The notes beneath the pieces are model-generated. The model searched no databases and was not told where the DNA came from. It saw only the letters and a list, made by a program, of their open reading frames with translations. Below are positions 34,447-48,000 of a stretch of DNA of 64,000 nt, piece by piece. Position numbers and translations under genes: made by a program. Positions within the stretch are counted from its first letter, which is position 1. Every line of letters begins with the position of its first letter. The DNA comes from Strigops habroptila (taxonomy: Eukaryota; Chordata; Aves; Psittaciformes; Psittacidae): assembly GCF_004027225.2 (NCBI RefSeq), contig NC_046358.1, positions 2,880,720-2,944,719 of the forward strand, written 5' to 3'.

Positions 34447-37400
34447 AGCTCTGACCAAAAGGACGACCAAAGGTCTCACCAGGCCTCCTGGGAACTTCAA
34501 AAGAGAAGCTCTCGGTGGGAATGGATGACTAAGGGAATTGCAAAGGGCTTCTGGAGGCTTTTATCTTTGTGCTACCTTTTCAAATCCAGCTCAACGCTTC
34601 AGTCATTTCTTGTTGCCATCGTCTGATGTATGCACAGGGGTAGAGGGCTGGGTTCAGCCTTGTTCCTCCTGCACAGGTGTTTGTAGCCAAAAACCCTGCC
34701 ATTGTGGCCACAGGAACCTGTCAGCCTCATTAATAACCTCAGCTAATAGCCTAAAGAGTGTGTGGAGCTGAAGACTGAGCTGCTGTTTCATATAGTTGTG
34801 GGGTTCTAGGGTCAGGAAAGACTCAACAGCAGCAGATTTTCTCTAGGGGCACCTCATTTTTCTCTATGTTCCTCAGGTAAAGACCTTCTGAGCTCTGCCC
34901 CAAACCCACCAGGGTCCCAGCACCTTCCATGAGATCATGAAATACTCTTCCCATCCTTGCTTTCAGCGGGGTCTCTCACACATCCCTTAGGCCGTGAATC
35001 ATGTAATTGTACCATGAATCACACACAGTGAAATGCTGTAAGCGCATGAAATGATAAATATTCCTGAGGCTTTATCACTGCCTTTGTTGACCCAGTTAAG
35101 TTTGAAATTAGCAATCTTGGTCTCCTGTGAGCTTCATCTGTGCTATTTTGTCAGTATTAAACCAGCACGCTCAACTCTGTATGTACAGAACCTGAAAGCA
35201 TGTACTGGCATTGCTGGCCTGCACTTAGTTTCTCTTCTACACTATCTGTCATCTTTTCATGATTCTTGGAGGCAGGAATCATGCCTTTCTGTGCTATTCA
35301 TGCTCTGTAAAATAAGAAAACTTGATTTTTGATGCTTTCACAGGTTAATGTTTACATTTGTAGCAGTATCTTGTACTTGATTTATGTGAAAGAGGATGAT
35401 ATGAAAGGAAAATCAACTGTGAGCTAAGCAACCCTGGCAAAGAATAAAACTTGGGTATGTCAGTTTGTGTCAACATGGAATCTTTCATCTGAAGAATAAA
35501 GCCCAGGCTGGCAAAGTGACTCTCCAAGTGGGATTCCAAACTCTACAACCATCCATAAATATTTCAGACCCGTTTCGGAGCTAAGAATCTGAGACAAAAA
35601 GATTTGCTAATATAATTTGCCTGAAGTCACAGAGCACCTTGACTCACAGCTGTGCCCTACAGGAAAGGGGAGGACCAGAGGTAGCTTTTTGACAAGCTTA
35701 GGCAACTGATGTATGCAAGAGCATCCATGAATGGCTGTCAGACAACTCCAGCTAGACCAGCCACAGGTATATTACCACACTGCTCCTTCCTTAGCTCATC
35801 TCCACATCATGACCTGCAGGGGCCAAAGGCATGAGGATACGAGGCTCAAATTCAGCTTCCAAGCTTCCATGCTAAGGGACCTGCCTGGATTACTGCCCTG
35901 GAGGGTCCAGAAGGACAAAAGCTGGGAGTAGACCCCAGCTACGGCTGTTTTGAGTCTGGCTGTAACCACTAGATAAAGTCCATTGGTTGAATTCTTGGCG
36001 ATTCCTTTGACTTCATTTGACCTTGGAGCTGTCAAGGTTAATTTAGCATCATGTGAGAGAGCTTCAGGAGGGGCATTAGTGTTGGCTGGGTAACGTGGCA
36101 GTAATGAGGAAGGGATTTTATTTTCAACCATTGTTTCATTCTGTCAAAGGCAGCCTGAAGCTGTACTCTGACACATATCCCATTTGTTACTAAAATGCCC
36201 AACAAGCTGCTGTGTAATATTTAGTTCATTCACGTACACATGGCACTGAAGTTCTGGCTCTGATCCCTTTAGCTACCCCTCCCCCCCCCGCCATCTTTCA
36301 AATCTCATCTGAGATTCACTCCTGGGAAGCCTGAAAAAGTGATTTGGTTATCAGCTCATATGTAAATCCCCCACCTTTCAAAGGACTGATGAACTCTCCT
36401 TATGTTTATGTGATTCATTGGAGTCACTGCATGATCCTACAGCTCCCAGTTTTAATTTTCTTACCTTACTCCTTCCATGCTCTTTATTACAGCCACTCAA
36501 GTGTGTGCTGGTTAATTTTAGATGATCAGATTTCCAAGCAAAGGTCATTGCCTGCTTGTTCCTATGAGGCCCTTACCTTATTGCATCTTTGCTACAGTAA
36601 AGAACAAACCCAATAATAATAGTATAATAACAACAGAAATTTTCTGGACCTCAGCTTCTTTCTTTCAATCAATTCCCCAAGCTGTCTATTCCCCTCGAAG
36701 TCTCACTTTTGCCCATTTATTATTGTCCATTTAGAGCACTAAGAAGCTGATCTTGTGAAATGTGGATCATCCCCTGCCCAAAACTCTTAGCACATTAGGT
36801 GAATTTCAAGAGACACTCAGTACCCAGTGGCAAAGATCCCTCGTGTGTCATTTCAGCAGATTTTCAATAAGTGAAAATAAAGGAAGGAGCCCTCATCATC
36901 TTTCCAAGATTAAACATGGGATGCACAAAGCAATCTGATAAATTTTCAGCCTGAGGAATACCTCTGATATATTTAGCCATTTGGGCTCCATGACTGGTGA
37001 TAATGGAAGAAAAACTAGGCTCTGTTATTAAAGTGGAATAGAACCTTTATGTCTAGACAGAGCTGGAAAAATGCCACCATAACTTACCTGCACCCACAGT
37101 TTGTGCAGCTGTCAGTTATTTGATGGAGAATGCAAAGCCTGGAGTGGGTAAAACATTTAAATGCTACGATTTTAAGCAGGTTTATCTTTGCTTTTGGGTT
37201 TTGGGGGGCTTTTTTGTTTGGTTTTTTGTACATTTTTTGTTCAGCTTCAAGAACAGACAGTTCTCTTTTACTACGTGTTCTTTGCAACTGTTAGGCTACC
37301 CATTAGGAAAGTACAATGACAACTCTTTGATGCAGGCATGAGGAGCCCCAGCCTAACTAGTGTGGCTAAGTAATTTTGACTAACTCCTACAGAACTATAG

Positions 37401-38813
37401 GGCACTCCATTTCCATCCTCACCACGGCCTAAGCTCCCAAGTATACATTTCCCCACACTGCAAACACACCTCTGACTCTGCAAAGGCTGCCCATTCACTC
37501 TCAAAAGAGAAACAAAGCGCCATCCTCATCCGCTCACTGATGTGTTAGTGTTGGAGGAAACGTGAAGCTACTCTCCAGTTTCAGCTAATACACTTATTTT
37601 GGAAGGCCAGTAGGTAAGAATGAGTATGTAATTGCTGTAGTTCAGAGTACCAGCAGCACTTTGCAAAACCATAGTAACTTAATTCCTTGCAAGTACATGC
37701 TCACCTTGAACATATGTGCACACCAGTTACTGTCACTGATACTCTCTGCAAACCCACGGTCTCACAGCAAAGGACTTTTCCTCATGTCTCATCTTTCCAT
37801 GCACTGCTGCAGATCTTCACAAACCATTCAGCTCTTTTTCTGTAGCTTGGCACACACCATCCATGACAATTCCCCACTCTTGGCACACGCTGTCTGTGAT
37901 GATTCCCCACTCTTTAATCCCCCTGTTTCCTTGGTGGTGTGAAGATTTGGAGGACTTTATGCTCGTTGGCCATTTTGTGCAGGTGTAGTCGAGGATTTCA
38001 GAGCAGTTATGCACTTCTGAAAGGCGATGATACACCTCGCCCCTTTTTTGAACGGAAAATGATCGTTACAATACATTACTATCAAATCAACTTCATAATT
38101 TTTTATGCATTTTCTGCTTCCGTAGCAAAATCATGTAGGCACCTTTCTATTCTTTTTGTATTTCCTTCTGTTAGCTTCTACTTTGTTCTTAAATCTTGAT
38201 TATTTCACTTCCTTTTCACCCACTGAAGTATTTCAAAAATTCCAGAAGCGTTTTAATCGTTCAAGATAAGACAAGCTTTATGTTGTGCATAAAGTAAACT
38301 AAGAAGCTTGATCTCTTAATATCCTTTAAAACTCAAGCATAGCTTCATGCCCAAGCCCCAGACTGCCTGAATCGTGGACAAGATGGGCTCCAGCCAGTTG
38401 CTTAACCACAGGAGCGAGACGCCATCTGGAATGCTTTAGGGTAAGGGGAACACTTGCCCAGGGCTCACAGACAGCCACACACCAGCCAAGCCTGTGGTGT
38501 TCCAGAGCAGAGGCTCAAGGCACGGTGGCCTGCACTCCCCAAGGCATGGGGCTCCTCATCCAGCATGGCGCCTCCACCTCATGGCCTCTGCCTTCGACAA
38601 ACGTTCCTGTGAGACAGGTTTAACCACCGAGACGGCACCGGAGGTTGGATATGACTGTCTGCCCCGGGTCCGCCACTGCGCAGGGGACTTTCGCCGGGTT
38701 AACATGCGGGACGGTGCCTACCCTATAGCCCGACCCCACGGCTGACGGCTGAGGTGAGCCGCGACGCCGCGGTGAGAGGCCGCCGCCCGCAGGAGGAGCC
38801 CGGCGGGCCGCGG

Positions 38814-38827
38814 CCAGCAGGGGGCGC
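38814..38827 (+). promoter_or_regulatory. CTCF-consensus motif in FBXO3 promoter
   Basis: CCAGCAGGGGGCGC matches the core CCASYAGRKGGCRS at all 14 positions, about 100 bp before the FBXO3 ATG and pointing into the gene. Binding is inferred from motif only. Confidence 0.6.
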
Positions 38828-38913
38828 TGCGGGACGCCCCCCCCCGCCTCCCGCCCCGGCAGCTGACAACGGAGCGGCGCGAGGGGCGGGCGGCAGAGCC
38901 GCGGGACGTCTCT

Positions 38914-38925
38914 CAAGATGGCGGC
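38914..38925 (+). promoter_or_regulatory. FBXO3: YY1-type site over the FBXO3 start codon
   Basis: CAAGATGGCGGC is the classic YY1 recognition sequence, and its ATG is the FBXO3 initiator. YY1 sites of this form sit just downstream of the start site in many TATA-less housekeeping promoters, which suggests a very short 5'UTR here. Confidence 0.65.
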
Positions 38926-39024
38926 GCCCCTGGACATGGAGCAGTCAGCTCTGAGCCTGGAGCTGCTGCCGACCGACCCGTTGCTGCTCATCCTCAGCTT
39001 CCTCGACTACCGGGATCTGATGAG
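38918..39024 (+). CDS. FBXO3: FBXO3 exon 1 (coding part)
   Basis: Encodes residues 1-35 and two bases of codon 36, including the first half of the F-box; donor TGAG|GTACGG. The amino terminus ([20 protein letters not shown]) differs from the human one only before the LPTD core. Confidence 0.95.
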
Positions 39025-42000
39025 GTACGGGCCAGCTGCGGGGTTCCGCCGGATCCGCGCTGCCCGGGGGATGGGAGAGCGGGGCCTCGGAGGGGGTGTG
39101 GAGGCAGCGCCGGGCCGCGGGGCGGGGAGTGGGGCCCCCGTCACAGCCGGGCTGAGGGGGGACAGGCGGGAGGGCCCGGTGTGTGCTTGCCGGGGGAGCC
39201 GGGGCCGGCTCCTGCGGCCAGCGGCGGGGGGGCACGGGAGGAGCTGGCGGGGGAAGCCGGTCGGAGGTGGGGTGAAGCGCTGCGGAGCAGCGGCGGGGGC
39301 TGCCGGCGGGCCGGGGCCGCACAACTTCTCGGCGAGGGACGGGCGGAGCGGCCCAGGGCGCTCCTTGTGTGCGGGGAAAGCGGGTTGGCTTGTCCTGGAG
39401 AACTGCTGTGTGGAGGGCACATCCCGAAGCACCGCTCCCGTGCAGGAACACCGGCCTTCTTCGGGGTTTTACGACTTTCTAAGCAAAAGGCTACGTTCCC
39501 TGTTTTTCTCTCCCCTGTTGTGTGTTGGTTTTGTTTGTAGCTGTATCACAGTTTAGAGGTGAACCGATAACTGAATTTGCAACATCAATAGTTCTCAAAC
39601 TGTTGCATATCCGTGGGCAAACAAAGGGCAGTCTTATTGCTAGTGCATGTATTCAGTTATTTGAGCAGCTGTTTGAAGGAAAACCAAATGAAATGACAGA
39701 GGGTGACTTTTCAGGCAGAAAAAACATGAATGAAAGTTGCAGGTTGCTCTTGGACGCTTTACTGGGTGGCTCAAGAGTTGAGTCATAGCGTGGAGATGAG
39801 TGTGTGTTTTCAGCTAAAACCTTACCAATGCAGTACAAGCACTGGCAGTGATTGAAATCACAGCGCTTAATCAAAGAGGGAGGAATAGGTATGAATAAAA
39901 TAGAATATTAACAAAATGGTTTGTGTTTGGGGCTTTTCTTTCCCCTTTAAATATTAGTCAACAAAGCTAAAGACGTGGGAGAATTCTGTTACGATAACAG
40001 CAAAAAACACATTAAGTGTAAGCAAAACTATGACAACTGTTACAAGTCCAGCACAGATGATATAGTAGTAGTTCCTAATGGTGTAATAAAGGCACTACCT
40101 ATTTTTGTTATGTATTTAACAAAGTAAGATGGATTTTGCTGTGCAAGTACAATCAAATACTGTGTAGGCGTCTTATTTGCAAGGTCAGTAATGGCAGTTT
40201 TGCAGACCTGGCTGTTTGTGTTTGTTGAGGGCATATCTAGGTTGCTTACATTTGTTTTAGTGACACACATATACTCGGGCCATCACAAACGTTACCGTTT
40301 CCATAGTATTCCACAGGTTGGTTAGGCTGGTGGTGGCCCTTAAATAATAGAAAAGCTGATGAGTGACTAAATATTTATGTAATTATTGAGAATGGCTTTA
40401 ATTGCATCTGTGTCATGTTTGAAGATGCATGTTCCTGTGATGCCATGGTGACTTTTTTCCTACCAGAAGCATCAGTAAACACCGGTGTAATAGAAGTCAT
40501 GGAATCAAGGAATGGTTTGGGTTAGAAAGGACCTTAAAGCTCATCCATTTCCAACCCCCTGCCCCGGGCAGGGACACCTTCCACTACAGCAGGTTGCTCC
40601 AAGCCCCTGTGTCCAACCTGGCCTTGAACACTGCCAGGGATGGGGCAGCCACAGCTTCTCTGGGCCCCCTGTGCCAGCGCCTCAGCACCCTCATAGTGAA
40701 GAACTTCCTTATATCTAACCTGAACTTCCCCTGTTTAACTTTAAACCCATCATCTCTTGTCTTATTGCTACAGTCCCTGATGAGGAGTCCCTCTCCAGCA
40801 TCCTTGTAGCCCCCTTCGGATATTGGAAGGCTGCTCTGAGGTCTCCATTTATGCAAGGGCTTTGACTTTGGGATATTTCTGTTCCCCACCCCCTCCCCGA
40901 AAAGATATGATAAAAAAATCCCCTGTCATGAATGAAGTTCTTACACAGCCAAATGTCAAGGTTTGAAGTGAATGTGTTTATGTCTTTGTGTCGTTGCAAT
41001 GGGAAGGGTAATGACAGGGAATGCAGGAGAACCACTTCACTTTGTTGAGGTTGATTTTGAAATAGTAATGCAATTCTAGTTTAAACAGCTTATAATGGAT
41101 AGGGGAGGGGAATTGAACAGCCAAATATTAATAATTCCATAGTTTTGGTGCAAGATGTTTTCACCAGACAAGCTTGAGAGGCATCTTTATTTCAGTATGT
41201 AATTATGTCCATTTGTCTTACTTCTCAATTTCTGAACCACACTGACAAGACCCCAGAAAGCAGTAACTGGAAGCTTAAGTTTGGTAACCTCATTTTGGGT
41301 ATTTAGATGTTAATCAAAGCCATTAAAACACACTTGCTAACTCTTAGAAGAAGCTAGCAGAGAAAGTCATGTTGCCACATCTAAATTGGTGGTATCTTTG
41401 GAGAGTTTCTTTAAAGCATAACTGATAATTCAGCTCAAACACAGAAGTGAAAAGGTTTATTGGCTGGTGTTCAGGTTAGACTGAATGAGACAATAATTTC
41501 TTTTAAATTCTATGAATCTTTGAATAACCCAATCATTCCCTGTATTACTGCTCTGCATGTTGCTGATGCTCTGCTGTACATTTTTACTCATGTAAATAGG
41601 TTGAAATGTCTTACTGTGGATACAAGTTGTTCATTTCGGAAAGGCTTTATAACTGTAAAAGTAAATATGGGAACAGACTGTATTTGATGGCACCTCCCTC
41701 GCTGCTTTTAAAGAGCAAGTTAGGAATCAGGAATATAGGTTAGCTTTTGCTATCTCCTTGCATCGAGCCAGGATCATAGAATCATAGAATCACAGAATGG
41801 TTCGGGTTGGAAAGACTCTTAAGATCATACGGATCCAGCCCCAGGGACACCTCACACTAGACCATGTTGCCCAAGGCTCTGTCCAACCTGGCCTTGAACA
41901 CCGCCAGGGATGGAGAATTTACCACTTCCTTGGGCAACCTGTTCCAGTGCCTCAGCACCCTCACAGTAAAGAGCTTCTTCCTTATATCTAACCTCAGTGT

Positions 42001-45000
42001 CCCCTGTTTAAGTTTGAACCCATCACCCTTTGTCTTATCACTCCAGTCCCTGATGAAGAGTCCCTCTCCAGCATCCTCGTAGCCCCCTTCAGACACTGGA
42101 AGCTGCTCTGAGGTCTCCACGCAGCTTCTCTTCTCCAGGCTGAACAGCCCCAACTTTCTCAGCCTGTCTCCATACGGGAGGTGCTCCAGCCCCTGATCAT
42201 CCTCGTGGCCTCCTCTGGGCTTGCTCCAACAGCTCCATGTCCTTCTTATGTTGATGACACCAGAACCACACACAGTACTCCAAGTGATGTCTCACGAGAG
42301 CAGAGTAGAGGGGCAGGATCACCTCCTTTGACCTGCTGCTCACACTCCTTTTGATGCAGCCCACTATACAGTTGGAATTTAAATCATGACTAGCCTGTGC
42401 CACTGGAATCCTGCTGCCAAGGGAGTGGAGTCACACTGGAATCCTTCAGACAACATTTACAATGGCACAGCCCTGCAGGGTGACCTGCTTTACAAAATTG
42501 CTTAATTGCTGGCAGTTCTCAAAGCGTGGAGGAAAGTAGTTCACGACTTGTACAGCTGTAATGAAGACTTTTAACCATTGTAAGCACAAGTCTAGAAAGG
42601 ACAGCTAGTTAACTTTCAAACTCTGCATTTATTCAATGAGAATGCAATGTGTAATACACTGGTCAGTATTTATCCCTGTTTGTTTTGCTAATCTTTTGAA
42701 ATCAACTTTAATGATTTTGTGTTTATAGTTGCTGCTATCTAAGTCGAAGATTAAATCAGCTATCAAGCCATGATCCGTTGTGGAAAAGACACTGCAAGAA
42801 ATATTGGCTTATTTCAGAGTAAGTGTGGTTGGTTTAAGCCTTTTTTCTATGGAAATAAAGCTTATGTTACTGTGCTGTTTTTGACACATGACTTCTAGTA
42901 ACTCTAAGACTGAATTGGTATTCACCAGCTTCTTACTAAACTGAGGAAAGGTTAGAGGTATCAAAAATGTTAATTTCTTTAAAAAGCTTCATGAAGGTAC
43001 AAGTGTTAAAGAGTTTTATGGAGGGGTAGAGAAGAGGTGCCCTGTTAATGGCAAGGCTGAAGGAGAAGCTGCAACTTGACCTTATCAGACACTGGATATT
43101 CTATGAAGGAAAGTAGTATTCTGAGTGCTGTAATTATGAGGGGTGCAACTGGATGGTTATGTCAAGGGGTACAACTGGATGCTTGTGTCATTACTGGAAT
43201 CACTGTTGAAGTTGGAAGAGACCTTTTGAGATCCTCTAGTCCAACTCCCCTGCTCATGCAGGGTCACCTAGAGCAGGTTGTCCAGGGCTGTGTCCAGTGT
43301 CTTATCAATGGGCACTGCTGAGAAGAGTCTGCCTCCACCTTTACTCCTTCCCATCAAGTACTTGTACACATTGATAAGATCCTCCCTGAGCTTTCTTCAG
43401 GCAGAAGAGTTCCAGTTCTCTCAGTCCCATGATCATCTTCGAGGCCCTCCACTGGACTTGTTCCAGTATATCTTTCATGTAATTGGGAGCCTAGAACTGG
43501 ACACAGTGCTCCACATGTGGCTCCTACAATTTGGAGGCAAACATCCTTTGTCAAATGTTAGTCAGCACATTTTTGGCAGCCTGTCTTCCTGTAGCCTTCT
43601 GTTGTACCTGTGAGGAGAACTGAATATTCAGTAATTCCTTAAGAAATTGACTTTCCAGATCAGTGCCCAGAGTTCTCATTTAACTCTCTGGCTTGCTCCT
43701 TAATCCGTCTTTATTGGGTGAATAAAGGAGTTTGTGACTAATGCAGTAGATTAAAAACATGTGGGGGTTTTTTTAAAGCCTTGTCTTTGTATGTGTGAAA
43801 TGTGATGTGAATTAGCCAGTCACCAGTTCTAAGATTTAATAATAGGCAGCACACTATTTAAAGGAATACTGTTTTTCCCCTGGTACTAAGTACCCTGAAT
43901 GTTTCCTAATTCTGTTCCAAGTTGCTGTTGAATAGATGCCAAAATTAAATGAGTTTGTGTAGCTTCATGTGGCTCAAAGTGTTCCTAGCTTAATATTATG
44001 CATACTGCTGCTGCCAAATAACTTCTTGGGTATAGAAGTCAAGCTTTTTTAGGCTGTTTTTTTAACTTCTTTTCTTCGTATCTGCTTAGAGAGGAAAAAA
44101 GTCAACGAAATCAGAGCTGGAAAGCCATCTTCATCAGTACCTACTCTGACCTGGGAAGATACATCCGATACTATGCTACGTTGAAAAAAGCTTGGGATGA
44201 CCTGGAAAAATACTTGGGACAGAGGTGTCCTCGGATGATTGGTTCTTTGAAAGGTACAGTATAATATCTAGTAGGTTGCCTGTTGTTAACTTTCATACTG
44301 GCACAGGTTGCCCAAAGAAGTGGTAAACGCTCCATCCCTGGCAGTGTCCAAGGCCAGGTTGGACAGAGCCTTGGGCGACATGGTCTAGTGTGAGGTGTCT
44401 CTGCCCATGGCAGGGGTTGGAACTGGATGATCTTAAGGTCCTTTCCAACCCAAGCCATTCTGTGATTCTGTGATACTGCTTTCATCCAGGGTGTGTGCCT
44501 CAGGGACAATATTAGGGGGGAAAAGATTCATTTCACTTCATAAATACTTTCTGCTTAAGTCAGGCCTGTTGAGACTTCATCAGATGGAGATTGGTGCTCT
44601 ATTAAGTAATCATCTTCCTTTCAAATGTATGTAGTATTCATTTTGTGGCATCTAGCACATAATAAAGTCACCAAATGTTGACTTGAATCCATGTTTGTTT
44701 GATCAAGGCACTTAAAAATTCCATGTTTAGTATTGGAAATGCTTGATTTTTAGTGACTCTGGCCACTAGCATGAATATAATCAGTGGAAGATGCTTGAGA
44801 CCATGCTAGTAGACAGCTGCATCCCAAAGGTGGTCTTGCTTTTGTATGTCTGTTGCTTCGCTTTATCTGAATCATAAATGGCAAAATATTTGGAAATACG
44901 TATTCTACTTGTGATAAGATAAAAACCCTCTATAATGCTAAGGTTGCTGGGGCTACTTAAAATTCTCTTTGGCAGTAGAAAACATGCTGTTATGTTTAGA

Positions 45001-48000
45001 ATGTAGCAAGTTTTTGCCTTATTTCTAGTCATGCAGCTCTGCTGAAATGATGGGAAGTAAGATTTTAAAGGAGAGGTCTTAACACAATCTGTAATGTTCA
45101 GCTGTGTCAGGAACAGCACACTGGGCTCTTGGGGACAGGGTAGTGAAGCAGCATTGGAGAGTTTTGTAGGAGCAGCAGTTGTTGATTTCCCCTCCAAAAC
45201 TGCCACTTACTGTCTCTTTTTGTACACAGAGAGTGTGCGGGAGGAAGATCTGGATGCTGTGGAAGCACAAATAGGTTGCAAACTCCCTGATGACTATCGG
45301 TGTTCATTTCGTATTCATAATGGACAGAAGCTCGTTGTTCCTGGGTAAGGAGCAAAAGCTACATAACCAAGTTATTAATTCCTTTTCTATTTCTTGGGTA
45401 GTTCCTTTATTAACAAGATAAAATGTCTGCTGAACAGGATAACTGAAGCATTTAAATGCATTGTAACCGAGTGACTGCTTGAAGTGACACTTCTAGAATT
45501 GGCTATCTTCTAGTCTCAGGAGGAATTGAAAGCACAGTGTGGTTTTGCTCAAATTACTCTTGCACTTCAATCCTTTTTCCTAGTGAGAACCCTTTTTTAG
45601 TTTCTTTTTTGGTAATTACTAGAACTTCCAACTGTTGGACTTTCAATGGTACCACTGCACGTTGCTCCCCTAAAGTTTTGTGTTGTATTACAGGAGTAAA
45701 TTGGCCTCTTGGACTGTTAAGGAATCATTATTTAGTAACTCTTTAAAATGGTTAGAGAATGGCTTTCAAACCAGGTAATCATTTCAAGTGGAATCAAAAT
45801 GTCAGTTCTGCAAATGAAGTCTTCTCAGTAGAAGATTTGATACAATTTGATGAGGTTTCAGCAATTACAAACCACTTCTGCATTAAGGTTAGAAGGTAAA
45901 TGACTAAACATAGTTTCCTATCTTGCAGCTATAGGCAAAGTTAGCAGGTCAGCACCTGATAACCCAAACCTGCCAGTGTTAGCTAAAGATGGAAAGCTAC
46001 AGCAAAACATTGTAGTGTCTGTAGAGGGCAATGCATTCATGTTACTTTACCAAAACCTTCACTAGTAAAGAAAGTGCAGCTTTCTCCAATTCCAGTGTTG
46101 TATGTGAGCAGCAGGTCAAAGGGGGTGATCCTGCCCCTCTGCTCTGCTCTTGTGAGACCCCCCTTGGAGCATTCTGTGCAGTTCTGGTGTCCTCAACATA
46201 AGAAGGACATGGAGCTGTTGGAGCAAGTCCAGAGGAGGCCACAAGGATGCTCAGGGGCTGGAGCTCCTCCCGTATGGAGACAGGCTGAGAAAGTTGGGGC
46301 TGTTCAGCCTGGAGAAGAGAAGCTGCGTGGAGACCTCAGAGCAGCTTCCAGTGTCTGAAGGGGGCTACAAGGATGCTGGAGAGGGACTCTTCATCAGGGA
46401 CTGTAGTGACAGGACAAGGGGAAATGGGTTTAAATTGAAACAGAGGGAATTTAGGTTAGATATAAGGAAGAAATTGTTTACTGTGAGGGTGGTGAGGCAC
46501 TGGAACAGGTTGCCTAAAGAAGTGGTAAATGCTCCACCCCTGGCAGTGTTCAAGGCCAGGTTGGATGGGGCCTTGAGCAACCTGGTCTAGTGGAAGGTGT
46601 CCCTGCCTGTGGCAGGGGGAGTTGGAACTAGATGATCTTAAGGTCCTTTCCAACCCAAACCATTCTATGATTCAATGTGAGAAGGAATATGTGGAACAGT
46701 TTTACGCAGCCATAAGGATGACTTCTAGTTCTCTGTTCTCTTTCTTTTCCAGGAAAGACTTTTTTTAGACAGGAGATAGGTGCCCTAGTTCTATAGACTT
46801 CAAATACAGCTTGTATGCTTCCTGCTCTTCCTCCTACTTTTTCACTCCCACAAAGCCTCTAGTGTGATGATGTGCCTAGAAGATTTGGGACTAGTTGTCA
46901 TTGTTGGATGCTTCAGCTTTCTGTGTTTGCATGTTAGCATCACTCTTTAAATTGCAGAACGCGCTAATTCCAGGCAAGACTACATAAGGGAAAAGGGGAA
47001 TGGAACCTGTTGCCTGGGATAGGAGCAGCTTATATCACACTGACGTGTGGCAGCTTGCACCTGAGTCACTGCTTTCATAACACCAGTAAAAGCTTTAGCA
47101 TCTGCAAAGTTTACATCTGAGAACACCAGTGAAAGGCAAATTAGTAGGGAGGATGGGTGGAGAGGTGTACATGAGAGGTTTGTGTACTCCTCTTATTGCT
47201 AAGCACACTGCTGTAGTGTGTGCTCTTGTAGTTGATTAATTTGAGCATGTTACCCCTTTTTTACCATTCTTACATTGTCTGCCCCTTTATTACATTGAGT
47301 GTAGGTTGCTTGTTTATTTTCACCCTAGCTGCCATCTAGCCCAACATTCACATCAATGTTAAATTTAGCTTCTAATACTCACCTTGTTCCTATTCTATCC
47401 CATATTTCAGATGAGTACTGCTTTTCTTAGGTGCAAGAGGCTTCTTTTACTGTCTTCAGTGTCACTTCCTTATTGTCAAAACCAAGCAGTTAATAAATCC
47501 CGTTCTTTGCTGTGATACTTACAAAAAGCTGGAGGGAAAATCAGAAAGACAGTTGATGGTCTTGCCATGTCCTGCTGATGAATATTGTCTCATTCTCTCC
47601 TTGTATGCCTTTAGTTTTTGTAGTGAGATTATAATCTCTTTGACTCAATGGTTATTTTGCTAGTTTACTTCTCGGCCTGTTCTCCACAGCATAGAGCACC
47701 TTGCTCACTAGTTTTGAACAATGACTGCTACTGTAGCAGGTTAAAAAGTTGGATGCTTTGACAGTATTGAAATGAACTTGCACAAAACTTGAGATATGGA
47801 GCACTGGTGGTTATATTCTGCTATGATAAGAAGCTGCATTGGTTGTGAACAGCTTCTTTGAAGCAGTTGCAGACATGATGGGAATCACCAACACAGTTTA
47901 AAATACATACAAGGAAATATTTATCTTGGAGCCATCAAGCCTCCCTTTGCGAAGGTTGATGCTGTGAACTAATAACCTAGTTCAGCACCTGGATGTTAGA

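Larger units (their letters stand above)
30273..38590. other. Intergenic LMO2-FBXO3 with MIR-like relics
   Basis: About 8.3 kb without a recognisable gene. It contains MIR-like relics (30576-30652, 32348-32440), a GATA-motif cluster (33914-34446), a small perfect hairpin (34308-34330), a T/G-rich run at about 37196-37245 and a short C run near 36280. Confidence 0.5.
38600..39440. other. CpG island over FBXO3 exon 1
   Basis: Strongly GC- and CpG-rich DNA with GC boxes (GGGGCGGG at 38883-38890) spans the promoter, exon 1 and the start of intron 1, typical of a broadly expressed gene. The long frames on both strands here are composition effects. Confidence 0.88.
39025..42728 (+). other. FBXO3 intron 1
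   Basis: A 3.7-kb intron with the tail of the CpG island, a candidate alternative terminal exon (39541-39915) and two antisense CR1 copies (40499-40847, 41773-42374). Confidence 0.92.

Noticed and set aside
38620-39451. Long frames on both strands around FBXO3 exon 1
   Set aside because: GC-rich island artefacts. Only 38918-39024 in the + frame continues into conserved FBXO3 exons.
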